From Ferrimicrobium sp. (lineage in GTDB: Bacteria > Actinomycetota > Acidimicrobiia > Acidimicrobiales > Acidimicrobiaceae): 64,000 nt of DNA. Below are positions 44,439-53,171 of this stretch, piece by piece (within the stretch, counting starts at the first letter, position 1; each line of letters starts with the position of its first letter). The notes under the pieces are model-generated. The model was not told where the DNA came from and searched no databases. It saw only the letters and a program-made list of their open reading frames with translations. Position numbers and translations under genes: made by a program. The DNA lies in assembly GCF_027319265.1 (NCBI RefSeq), contig NZ_DAHVNP010000050.1:1-64000 (forward strand), in the 5' to 3' direction.

Positions 44439-45875
44439 CGTATATCTGTAGTGTAGCGCAATGTGACGATCGACACAAATTCAGCCATACCACAGAAACC
44501 CTACAGCTATTTCTCAAATATGTGCCTGCAGGAGTTCACGACACAGCGAACACATCTGGATCCACCGGCCCTCACTCACAAGACGAGACCTGCCTTGGGA
44601 CAGCGAGCTCACAGCCCAACGATAAGCCTGGTCCCTTCAACCCGGAATCGACGAGTCTTTGCGCGTGGCGGGACCAGGGACAGCCCCAGGCATCTTGCTA
44701 CAGCGTGCAGCTGTACGTGCCAGAAAGTGGTGTGGCTTTGGACAACCGCTCTGTGCCAGCCTGTGCTGCCGTCGCACCACCTAGCGCCGACCAGCTCGGC
44801 TCCCGTTGCCAATGCTCATCGATGTTGGCTCGTCTGGTGTTGGCTCGTCTGGTGTTGGCTCGTCTGGTGTTGGCTCGTCTGGTGTTGGCTCGTCTGGTGT
44901 TGGCTCGTCTGGTGTTGGCTCGTCTGGTGTTGGCTCGTCTGGATCCCCTGCTGAGCGAGGGTAACGCTCCAGGTCCAAGGACGGCTTGAGATGCGCCCAC
45001 CACTCCTCTCGCGCGACACCGACTTCCATCAGATCAACCATTCCAAGGAGCACGGCGACAGTGTTACCAGTGTGCTCACGTCCTCAGTCAGGAACTCACA
45101 CCACAAGGAGTACCGCCCAAGGCACATCTTGTCTCGCACTAGCGCCCCCAGGCAGCGCCTGCCAAACAACTTGCGCGCTCATAAACTTTGGGAACTTCAG
45201 CACAATATCGTGTAATCGTCGCCACAATGTGTTAGGTTCGTAGTTATGTTTGACGATCGTCATGGCGAACGTGGTGGCCATAGCGGGGCTAATGGTAGAG
45301 ACAACCAACATCCTCCGGCTGAGGTGAGGTGGCCATCAGTCGGTGACGTACTGGCTTGGAGACTGAAAACGGTTTAGTGACCTGCGAATCCCGTTTGGCA
45401 AAGACACCTCCAGGACTGGCGGCGACAAGTAGCGGAGGGGAGGGCGCGAAGCTATCGTCGTTTACTTCGAAAGACGCTGTCGCGTCCACGAGTCTTTGCG
45501 TGCCCGAAGACCACCTCCTACTTCCCAATCTGCATCGATGCGCTCTGCGCTGTGGGGCTTGGTTTCCACGCAAGAATGGCGACTGGTACGGGCGAAGATT
45601 CAGATGTCAAAGCAACGATGTGGGCACTGCACGACACCCCAAAACGACTCATTGCGCTGACTCTGCAGTTCAAGGCGGTACGACGATCCCATCGATGCAA
45701 TGTCGTGGTCGCAAGCCGGTCTTGGGCTATGCGAGGCCTGCAGGCAGCCATTCCATGCGCTCCGGAACTTTTGGAAACAAGGGATGATTAGAGCCTTCGG
45801 AAAACGTGACGGGGCCGCCTTGCCTTGTCGGACTGAAGAAATTCACATCTGGTAGCCCCATTGCATCAGGATCGA
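44439..45875. other. Region without confident genes; minisatellite and possible remnants
   Basis: This 1.4-kb stretch contains a 15-bp minisatellite and many short frames. A 43-codon plus frame (45246-45377, MFDDRHGERGGHSGANG then WPSVGDVLAWRLKTV) lies just after a TTAGGTT sequence. Between about 45500 and 45790, Cys-rich fragments (RCALRCGAWFPRKNGDWYG; LGLCEACRQPF) appear in different frames and suggest a decayed zinc-ribbon gene. A minus frame (44781-45053) would encode eight DEPTP units. None is supported enough to call as a gene. Confidence 0.4.
44824..44942. repeat. 15-bp tandem repeat (minisatellite), eight units
   Basis: The unit TTGGCTCGTCTGGTG is repeated without change seven times from 44825, with an eighth copy cut after 13 bases. 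Since 15 is a multiple of three, all six frames stay open across it; plus frames give LARLV- or CWLVW-type repeats and one minus frame gives DEPTP. Absence of any base difference between units implies recent expansion or homogenisation. Confidence 0.95.
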
Positions 45876-48800
45876 ATGATTTTTACGAGAATACGACTGT
45901 TTCTACGGGGACTGCGCTTTCGTCTTGGAGCGCTCACCTTCCTCTTGATCGCTGCGGTAGTGACAATCTTTGGTGCGACCGTGGGGCCGATGTATTTGGG
46001 GTCTGCCCAAGATTCGGTCTTGATTGGCGAGCTGCGCTCTGCTTCTGTGATCAAGACGGGCCTCAAAGTGCTATCCGTCCAAGCATTCGCAAAGGCACAG
46101 CTTGTCGCAGCCGAACAAAGAGCCCCCATCTTGGATGGACGGGCACTCTTCAACAATCCGATCTACTCGGCCGAAGTCCCCGCGATGGTAACACCGCCAG
46201 AAAGCCTGCGAGGGACCTTGCTAGCGAGCGCCTTCCTTGAGCGCAGTGATAGCTGCGCTCACCTCAAGCTTGACGCTGGACACTGTCCAACCACGAGATC
46301 CGAAGTGCTCCTCTCACAACGAACGGCGGAATATCTTGGAGTCAAGGTCGGATCAGTCCTCACTGCCGCCCCCGGTCTCAGGGCGCCAGGTTCTCCAGGA
46401 GCAGCCGCAAGTGCACGCTACCGCATCGTGGGTATCTACGCGATTCCAGATATCGCAAGCCGCTACTGGTGGCACGAGGAGTACTTCACCTTTGGCTCGT
46501 CGTTTTACCCTGTATCCCTGGACCCCATGATTGTGATGCCCGGGTTCTTTGGTGGGAAAGCAACTTTTGACGCGACAACGAACGTCAGTACGAGTAGCTA
46601 CGAGGGGGTCGACCGAGAGCTGCAGATGTCGCTTCGGCCAACAGTCATCAATATCGACAACTTTCGGCAACCTGCATCAGTCATTGGGCGATATCGAGAC
46701 CTGGTTGCCTCTCAAGATGGCCTCACGGCTTCGTCCGGCCTGTCGTCGGAGATTCGTACGATCATTGCCACACAAAGCTCAATGGCGACGTTGGTCGGCA
46801 TCATCATCGTGGAGTTAGTGCTCCTTGCGCTTGTTGTCTTTGGAACCCTCATCTGGCGGATGGTGCAATCCCGGATGATGGAGTTCCGTTTGGCCCAATT
46901 GCGAGGGGTACGGGCCAAAAGCATCATCTGGCGTGTTATTGGAGAACCACTGTTCATCCTCGTGGTCGCAAGTCCCTTCGGCTACCTCGGTGCCTACCTC
47001 ACGGTTTCGGTCCTTAGTCATGCCTACTTTACTCCAGGAAGCCAGCTCTATGTCCCACCACAGACCTACCTCGCTGGTCTCATCGTCATCGTCGCTGCCC
47101 TCATCGTCACCTTGGCAGCAGCTATCAGGGCACTTCAACGAAGTATTTTCGAGTCTTCACGTTCAGCGATAAGAGATCAGGGGCGTTTTCGAACCCTCAC
47201 CGATGTGCTCATTGTGGCCGTAGCCGCTGTGTTTACTGCCCAGCTCGTCATTGCCCCAACAACATCGAGCGGGGTAGACCCATTGGCGGGTGCGGCTCCA
47301 GCCCTTCTCGGTGCTGGCTTAGCGATCATCGTGGTGTCGCTGACCCGTCTTGGTCTTCGTGTGGCCCGTCGCATCACCCGTCGCGGGCGCACGATCTCCT
47401 GGTATCTCAGTGTCCGTCAACTCCTCCATCACCCAGGCATGCTCCGCCAGATCATCCCCTTTGGGATGGCTCTCGCCTTGGTCATCTTTGGTTTTGGCGC
47501 CCAGTCGGTCATAAGTAGGCACCGCAGTGTGGTAGCCCAATATGAGGTGGGGGATAGCAGAGTGCTCACCGTCTCACTACCAAAGAACCTCGGGTTGGTC
47601 GCTGCTGTTGACCGTGCGGATCCAGGGGGTCACGCAGCGATGGCGGCTGAACTCTATCGTTCCAAAAACGACACCACCTTGGCAGTACAAGCAAGCCGTT
47701 TTCATGCGGCATCCTGGCCACGTGCCCTCGATACAGTCTCAGCTACCACGATCGCACATCGTCTTGATCCATTAGGGAACAAGGCCTTCACTACGAACGC
47801 CTCGTCCTTGACTATCACCGCTAGAACCCAAGGAACCGTCCCCAAGGGTGTCCAAGTGGAGCTCACCATCTCGCTGTTCGCGCAAGCTCAGGAGACGCCT
47901 GATATTCTCGTCATTCCCATCGACGGCACTACGACCACTCAGCGGAGATCGATACCGTGCGCACAGGGTGGGTGTCTCTTGTCTGGTCTTGGTTATCTGG
48001 CCATCTCCAATGGCGGCGTCGTGAACCCCTCGGCATCCTTCACGATCGCGATCGAGCACATCGGGGGCATCAGGAACCCGGATGGCGCAGGTGTGCTCAC
48101 CAGTTCCTGGAAGCAAGCCTTGAAGGCTCCCACCACGGTGCTTTCATCACAACCCGGACGCCTCTCGTTTCGCGCACTTCCCGCAACTGGTGGGGCCACC
48201 ATAGCCCTCATCCCGGCGTCCTACCCCACGTACCTCCCGGCGATTGTGAGCAAAACTGCTACCACCACCCCTTCCTCCCCTAGCGTTACGGCTATTGGGA
48301 CCAAGATGATCGATGGCCTTGATGGCAACCCAATCAACATCCGTCCCATCCTCTTCCTCCACGCGCTTCCCTCTGTTGGATCCGACGCCAACCTTGTCGA
48401 TCTGACCCAGGCAGAGCTTTCCCAGTCATCGACCTCCTTGGCCGCCAACGAGATCTGGCTCGCTCAAGGCGCCTCCCCGACTATCTTGACATATCTTCGT
48501 CATGAGGGAGTTACCGTCGACTCCGTAACCTCGGCGCGCACCCTGTCGCTAGCCTATGCCAACGAACCCCTGGGACTTGCTGCTCGACTCTTCCCAGTCG
48601 CCGCTGTCGCTGGGATTAGTGTCGTACTCCTGGGTCTAGCCTTTGAGCTCTTGGTAGAGGGTCGAGGGAGGATCCCTGAGTTTGCTGCCATGCGGGTACT
48701 TGGTCTTCGTCGGCCCCTACTCATTCTGTCCTACGTGTTCGAGGCCACGATTCTCGTCATTGCCGCCGCAATTGCTGGGATCGCTGCCGGACTGGTGAGT

Positions 48801-48998
48801 GCCCGACTCGCACTTCCCGTACTCCCTGAGATCGACTCCGGTTTCGACTATCTCCACTTTGCTTACACGCTTCCAATCGCCAACGAGCTTATCGCCATCG
48901 TCTTGGTACTCCTTGGCACTCTCATCGTCGCCACCGTCACTGCCATCCGAGTCGTGGGCCGAGCGAATTTTGATGAGCTGCGCGCAGGAGATCGGTAG
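45876..48998 (+). CDS. Large FtsX/MacB-type ABC transporter permease
   Basis: The product (about 1040 residues) has two FtsX-type halves. An N-terminal membrane helix (about 15-40) and a large outer domain precede three helices near 310-425 containing RMMEFRLAQLRGVRAKSIIWR. A second set lies near 440-560, then an outer domain, and a last FtsX block from about 905 with AAMRVLGLRRPLLILSYVFEA. Such permeases use an MacB/LolD-like ATPase to drive mechanotransmission or export. No ATPase gene adjoins it, so the partner is elsewhere. The ATG at 45876 starts just before the charged helix; one at 45861 is also possible. Confidence 0.82.
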   Translation: MIFTRIRLFLRGLRFRLGALTFLLIAAVVTIFGATVGPMYLGSAQDSVLIGELRSASVIKTGLKVLSVQAFAKAQLVAAEQRAPILDGRALFNNPIYSAEVPAMVTPPESLRGTLLASAFLERSDSCAHLKLDAGHCPTTRSEVLLSQRTAEYLGVKVGSVLTAAPGLRAPGSPGAAASARYRIVGIYAIPDIASRYWWHEEYFTFGSSFYPVSLDPMIVMPGFFGGKATFDATTNVSTSSYEGVDRELQMSLRPTVINIDNFRQPASVIGRYRDLVASQDGLTASSGLSSEIRTIIATQSSMATLVGIIIVELVLLALVVFGTLIWRMVQSRMMEFRLAQLRGVRAKSIIWRVIGEPLFILVVASPFGYLGAYLTVSVLSHAYFTPGSQLYVPPQTYLAGLIVIVAALIVTLAAAIRALQRSIFESSRSAIRDQGRFRTLTDVLIVAVAAVFTAQLVIAPTTSSGVDPLAGAAPALLGAGLAIIVVSLTRLGLRVARRITRRGRTISWYLSVRQLLHHPGMLRQIIPFGMALALVIFGFGAQSVISRHRSVVAQYEVGDSRVLTVSLPKNLGLVAAVDRADPGGHAAMAAELYRSKNDTTLAVQASRFHAASWPRALDTVSATTIAHRLDPLGNKAFTTNASSLTITARTQGTVPKGVQVELTISLFAQAQETPDILVIPIDGTTTTQRRSIPCAQGGCLLSGLGYLAISNGGVVNPSASFTIAIEHIGGIRNPDGAGVLTSSWKQALKAPTTVLSSQPGRLSFRALPATGGATIALIPASYPTYLPAIVSKTATTTPSSPSVTAIGTKMIDGLDGNPINIRPILFLHALPSVGSDANLVDLTQAELSQSSTSLAANEIWLAQGASPTILTYLRHEGVTVDSVTSARTLSLAYANEPLGLAARLFPVAAVAGISVVLLGLAFELLVEGRGRIPEFAAMRVLGLRRPLLILSYVFEATILVIAAAIAGIAAGLVSARLALPVLPEIDSGFDYLHFAYTLPIANELIAIVLVLLGTLIVATVTAIRVVGRANFDELRAGDR

Positions 48999-49746
48999 GT
49001 GTGACGTGAACAATCGCCGCCGAGATTGACGAGCCCGTTCATCTTGATCCCATCCCGAAAGGGGCTGTGGGGGCGGATTGGATGTCTCCTCACCTATGGT
49101 TCACCGATAGAGCGCTCGCCGAGAGGTCCGCCTCACGACATCACCTACGCCATGCCGCATCCGCGACTCGCCAGCATGACAACCGGACATCGTCGGACTT
49201 CCTTACCCACGACACTGAGCCAAAGGTTGATCCCTGTTGCTTAATCTTTGAGTCGCGCTGGAGTTGGAACAAGTATCCCTCCGATCATCGAAGCTCCGAT
49301 ACCCGCTCGACTGGGCTAGGTGCGAATGTATTCCCTCCAGCAGTCATCGACATGGAGGTAATCGATACACAAGCGCGAGAGCAAATACTTACATATCTGC
49401 ATCCCTGCATCTCCGATCGTGCTCGTGGAGGAAAGCTTGAACAGAACCACTGCCTTGGAGCCACTACCTCGTAACCTTTGCGCTCCTTTGGGCACGAACC
49501 CATACACAATCAAGCACTTACCGATCCCCACCTAGGAGCCTGCGCTAGTGGAACTGTGAGCAGTAGGCGAGGCAACCAGAGGGTTTAGGGTTACCGTAGT
49601 TGAGCCGCGATTGCTCCCCTGCTGCTCGTTTTCCCGGCGAGCCAGCGTAGGAACCCGCACCCAAGCAGATCACGAGCCCCAACTGCTCCTCCGCGTCCAC
49701 TAGTAACTCGCATAGTGCTGTCTCGGATAGCCTGGCGCTTCGAAAG
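48999..49746. other. Intergenic region without recognised gene
   Basis: This 748-bp stretch follows the permease. Open frames of 70-135 codons exist on both strands (for example 49067-49474 plus, 49316-49531 minus), but none has a ribosome site, family motif or balanced composition. They may be remnants. A 5-bp-arm hairpin, CCCGAAAGGGG-like, lies near 49050-49062 and could end the permease transcript. Confidence 0.4.
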
Positions 49747-49759
49747 TTAGGTTAGCCTA
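49747..49759 (+). promoter_or_regulatory. DtxR/IdeR-like iron box
   Basis: TTAGGTTAGCCTA equals the first 13 positions of the 19-bp DtxR/IdeR consensus (TTAGGTTAGSCTAACCTAA). The remaining right arm is poorly matched. It ends five bases before the ATG of the methyltransferase gene, where bound repressor would block transcription or initiation. The regulator gene is not in this window. Confidence 0.4.
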
Positions 49760-49764
49760 CACGC

Positions 49765-50382
49765 ATGACCACGAACGAGGGGATACCCTCACCACCTCGA
49801 TGGATAACCGACCACGATGCCGCTCACTCAGCTTGGTACATCGAACGTTTTCGAACCCTCGCCGCCCGAGGTGCCGACCTGGAGGGTGAAGCGCGCCTCC
49901 TCGACACCATTATCCCTCGACACTCGCGTATCCTGGATGCAGGCTGTGGTCCAGGGAGAGTCGCGGCGGCCCTATTCGCGCGTGGCCATCGCGTGGTCGG
50001 AGTCGACGTCGACCCTCTTCTGCTCACCGCAGCAACCGAGGACCATCCTGGCCCAGTCTGGGTCAACGCCGATCTCGCCACCATGGATCTCGCCTCACTT
50101 GGAGAGGGGGAACTCTTCGACGCCGCGATCGTCGCTGGCAACGTCATGACCTATCTCGCCGTCAATACGGGTGCACGAGTTTTACATAACCTCAACATTC
50201 ACCTGAAAGGGGATGCCCCGATCGCTGTCGGCTTTGGCCTCGACCGAGGCTACGACCTCGCCACCTTCGATCACGACATCCAAGAAGCCGGCCTGATCCT
50301 CGAACACCGCTTCGCCACTTGGGACCTGCGTCCTTGGTCACCGGCGGCCACCTTTGCAGTATCGATCCTACGAACTCCCTAG
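49765..50382 (+). CDS. Class I SAM-dependent methyltransferase
   Basis: The 205-residue protein has the SAM-binding motif I ILDAGCGPGRVAAALFARGH, motif II VVGVDVDPLLLTAA, and VWVNADLATMDL. The N-terminal part HSAWYIERFRTLAARGADLEGEARLLD is common in actinobacterial methyltransferases of unknown substrate. The ribosome site is weak because the iron-box-like sequence occupies the region. It stands alone between intergenic stretches. Confidence 0.85.
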   Translation: MTTNEGIPSPPRWITDHDAAHSAWYIERFRTLAARGADLEGEARLLDTIIPRHSRILDAGCGPGRVAAALFARGHRVVGVDVDPLLLTAATEDHPGPVWVNADLATMDLASLGEGELFDAAIVAGNVMTYLAVNTGARVLHNLNIHLKGDAPIAVGFGLDRGYDLATFDHDIQEAGLILEHRFATWDLRPWSPAATFAVSILRTP

Positions 50383-50580
50383 CCGAGCAACACCCATCCA
50401 CTCGCAACTGCGGTTTCGACCGGATCCGTCTTCTCATCTTCAGGCAACAGCCCCTGCGGTCTCCGGTTTGCCAACGGCCCCAATATCCAGCGAGGCAGGC
50501 ACGCCATTTGCATAGGACAGATGGCGTGAATGTTCGCTGAGCAAGCTTACCAATCACGACAAATTGATAATCAAATGCGT

Positions 50581-50625
50581 TAGCATTGACCGAGTAGGCA
50601 ATATAGCATTGACCGAGTAGGCAAT
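50581..50625. repeat. 22-bp direct repeat, 23-bp period, upstream of a lipoprotein gene
   Basis: TAGCATTGACCGAGTAGGCAAT is present at 50581-50602 and 50604-50625, separated by one base. Each copy contains TTGACC, which could act as a -35 element. The arrangement is a recent tandem duplication or a pair of regulator sites. It lies 38 bp before the likely start codon. Confidence 0.8.
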
Positions 50626-50662
50626 GAGATGTCCTATTGGAGTATTTGTAGGAGGCACAACC

Positions 50663-52702
50663 TTGTCGAATCAACGGCGACCCTGGTGGATCGTACTGGC
50701 AATTCTCGCGTTATTCCTTGCAGCCTGCGGCTCCACAACTTCACAACACGTGGCGACGAAGTCGACCGGTCGAGGGTCTACTCCGTCTCGATCCACAACC
50801 AATCCCGCTACCATCCCCACCAGCGCCACTCAAGCAGGGTGCACGACCGGTGCACTTGGCGCGACAATGAGTGGCCACCTCGCAAAGTCGTGTTACCGCA
50901 TCCCCAATCTCACCTCAGGAACCTACTACCTCGGCATAGAGGCCATCCTCTCACCCCGAGGAGCGGCAGCGGCCAAAGAGGGGATCGCGGTGCCCTCTGG
51001 CCACAGTGGCCCGACGGTCAGCCTCACCGTGTCGCCATCCTCGGTTGTGCCAGGCGCTACGGTAACCATTACCGGCCGGGTCAGCACCCCACTCTCCCCG
51101 CGACCAGCCCATACCAACGTCTGCTTTGATGGCTGCGTTGACGGACTTCACTACGACGGCACCTCCGTCCATTGGATCTCTTCGACGACGTTTCAAACCT
51201 CCTTCGTCACGCCAAGCGGACCCTGGCTTGAGCGCTATCCTGTTCGGCTCCTGCTGCCGAAGGCAGGTAGCTATCCCGTTGCTATCCAGTGTCTCGAAGT
51301 ACATCAAGCGTGTGGGCTTGGTCACGCGGAGGGCTCGACCACGCTCACCTTCGCACACTCCGTGAAGGCTGCCATGCCCCGGCTCACCCTCGCCGCAAGC
51401 AAGGTACTCCCGGGTGAGATGACCCCAGTGAAGGGCACGATCCCCCTCACCAACATCATCGGTGACAACCATCCCTTCGTCTTTGAATTCGATGTCATCG
51501 ACCAGCCCCCCACCAAGGCAATTGCCAAGGGGGCATATCAGCTTCCCCAGACGAAGCCTGGCACTGACACTGTCCTCCTAGGTCCCGTGAAGTTCCGGGT
51601 TACTACCCCTCTCACCTACCAGTCCATCAGCCTCAAAGGTGCCACCAACATCCAACCGAGTGCTGATCCGTCGATCGTTACCGAGCGTGGAACCAACGGA
51701 GTCGCACTCACCTGTAGCGGCAGCTCGGGAGATCAAGCCAATGCGATGAGGTTGCTATCTAATGGACATATCACCGTCATCAACACCACAGACGTCGCTA
51801 CTCTCTTGGAACAAAAAGAAGTGCCGCCGTCCTATCTCGCCGACAATGAGCCCTGTAGTGATCTCGCCGCCCTCCACACATCGACAGGCAAGACCTTGAT
51901 TGCCGCATCCTATGCTATCGCAATCCCGAATCAGGCTCCAGATTTTGCCTACTTGCCCGTCATCTCTACCAATGATGGCGCCACGTGGGCCAAGGTCCCC
52001 TCTCCTAGTGGGGTCACTGACGCGAGCTTTGCTGGCCTTCATGCTTCAGCGTCGGGTATCCACGCTTACTTCGCTGTCCCTCATCACACCGTGATCGCCG
52101 AGACCACCAACAACGGGAGTAGCTGGACGCAGGGATCGCTGCGCTGTCCGCGTCTCGGACCATGTATTCGGTTCTCCCCCATCGCAGACCTCGCTAACTG
52201 CGCAATGAACGGTGCCCAAGAGCCGGTTCTCGTGTCAAAGAACGAGGGAAGAAGCTTCACTCAGTCAAGCTGGCCAAGTTCAGTCAACGCCTGTGGACCA
52301 AACGAGCTCTTCTCCGTCCATGGGACCGAGTATCTCATCGATCCTCAATCCAGTTACCCACTTCGCCGCAGTACCGATGGCGGTGTCAACTGGCGAGTAG
52401 TGAGCGACATACCAACCCCACCAGGGGTAAATCCGCCAGGGACGTCCTCGCTTGGACAGACCAGCTGGGGCCAGGCTACCCTCGTCCTCCCAGGGTCGGG
52501 CGACCTACTCAGTATCGGGAGCGGAATCGGCAGTTCTTTGCTCGTTCCTCATTCTCGCCAATGGTGCCGCATACCCACCACGATCATCCCAAAGAATGTT
52601 GGTGCAGCGACCACTGGTGAGCACAGTCTTTACTTCGTGACGTACGCTAGCTCAACAACCTTTACGAGTATCCCGTTGACGAGCCTGCATTGCGCGAGCT
52701 AA
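50663..52702 (+). CDS. Secreted lipoprotein with Asp-box (sialidase-like) beta-propeller
   Basis: The 679-residue product starts at TTG 50663, seven bases after AGGAGG, and has a lipoprotein signal peptide ending LAAC (Cys about 22). A Ser/Thr-rich linker follows. The first half contains Ig-like beta strands (for example VSLTVSPSSVVPGATVTITG). The second half has repeated Asp-box-like sequences: TNDGATWAK, TNNGSSWTQ, KNEGRSFTQ and STDGGVNWRV, marking a sialidase/BNR-type propeller. No catalytic sialidase residues are identified, so it is more likely a binding or surface protein. LspA in this window would process it. Confidence 0.75.
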   Translation: MSNQRRPWWIVLAILALFLAACGSTTSQHVATKSTGRGSTPSRSTTNPATIPTSATQAGCTTGALGATMSGHLAKSCYRIPNLTSGTYYLGIEAILSPRGAAAAKEGIAVPSGHSGPTVSLTVSPSSVVPGATVTITGRVSTPLSPRPAHTNVCFDGCVDGLHYDGTSVHWISSTTFQTSFVTPSGPWLERYPVRLLLPKAGSYPVAIQCLEVHQACGLGHAEGSTTLTFAHSVKAAMPRLTLAASKVLPGEMTPVKGTIPLTNIIGDNHPFVFEFDVIDQPPTKAIAKGAYQLPQTKPGTDTVLLGPVKFRVTTPLTYQSISLKGATNIQPSADPSIVTERGTNGVALTCSGSSGDQANAMRLLSNGHITVINTTDVATLLEQKEVPPSYLADNEPCSDLAALHTSTGKTLIAASYAIAIPNQAPDFAYLPVISTNDGATWAKVPSPSGVTDASFAGLHASASGIHAYFAVPHHTVIAETTNNGSSWTQGSLRCPRLGPCIRFSPIADLANCAMNGAQEPVLVSKNEGRSFTQSSWPSSVNACGPNELFSVHGTEYLIDPQSSYPLRRSTDGGVNWRVVSDIPTPPGVNPPGTSSLGQTSWGQATLVLPGSGDLLSIGSGIGSSLLVPHSRQWCRIPTTIIPKNVGAATTGEHSLYFVTYASSTTFTSIPLTSLHCAS

Positions 52703-52803
52703 CAACTGGCGCAACTAGGCCGTGAGGAACCGACCTATGTCGCGATCGGCTATCGCCCACCACCAACCGTGCGAGGCGAGCAGGCAGATGCTAAAGTAGA
52801 CGT

Positions 52804-53040
52804 ATGGCAGGTGATCGTCCGAGTCGAAGAGTACAACGCCCGAGTTTTCGTCAGCCCGGTCCGCCCGCAAACCCAATTGTGCTCGGTATCATCGCCGCGA
52901 TTTGGATCGTCGGTGGAGTCGCCATCGGACTCTACGTGCATGGAAGCTGGCACTACATCCCTGCGATCTTTGCCTGTGGTATTGGTGTCGTCTTTTTGCG
53001 TTCAGCGGCTGGAGCATACGTCCAACGACTCAAATCCTGA
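52804..53040 (+). CDS. Small two-helix membrane protein
   Basis: The 78-residue protein has a basic, Pro-rich start (about 1-22) and two hydrophobic segments (about 24-46 and 50-68). I do not recognise a family. The codon use resembles neighbouring real genes, but the ribosome site is weak. It is followed by the ERCC4 nuclease gene after 131 bp, and no link is shown. Confidence 0.5.
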   Translation: MAGDRPSRRVQRPSFRQPGPPANPIVLGIIAAIWIVGGVAIGLYVHGSWHYIPAIFACGIGVVFLRSAAGAYVQRLKS

Positions 53041-53171
53041 CAATTGACGATGGTCTCCCGTGCTAGCGTTCGTAGCATCCCTTCAGCAGTCCTGCCTCCG
53101 ACCCCTGTGGGTCCCCAACCAGCACGAACAGGTGGGCAAACGCCATAGCGCATCACACGACTGGCTCAATG

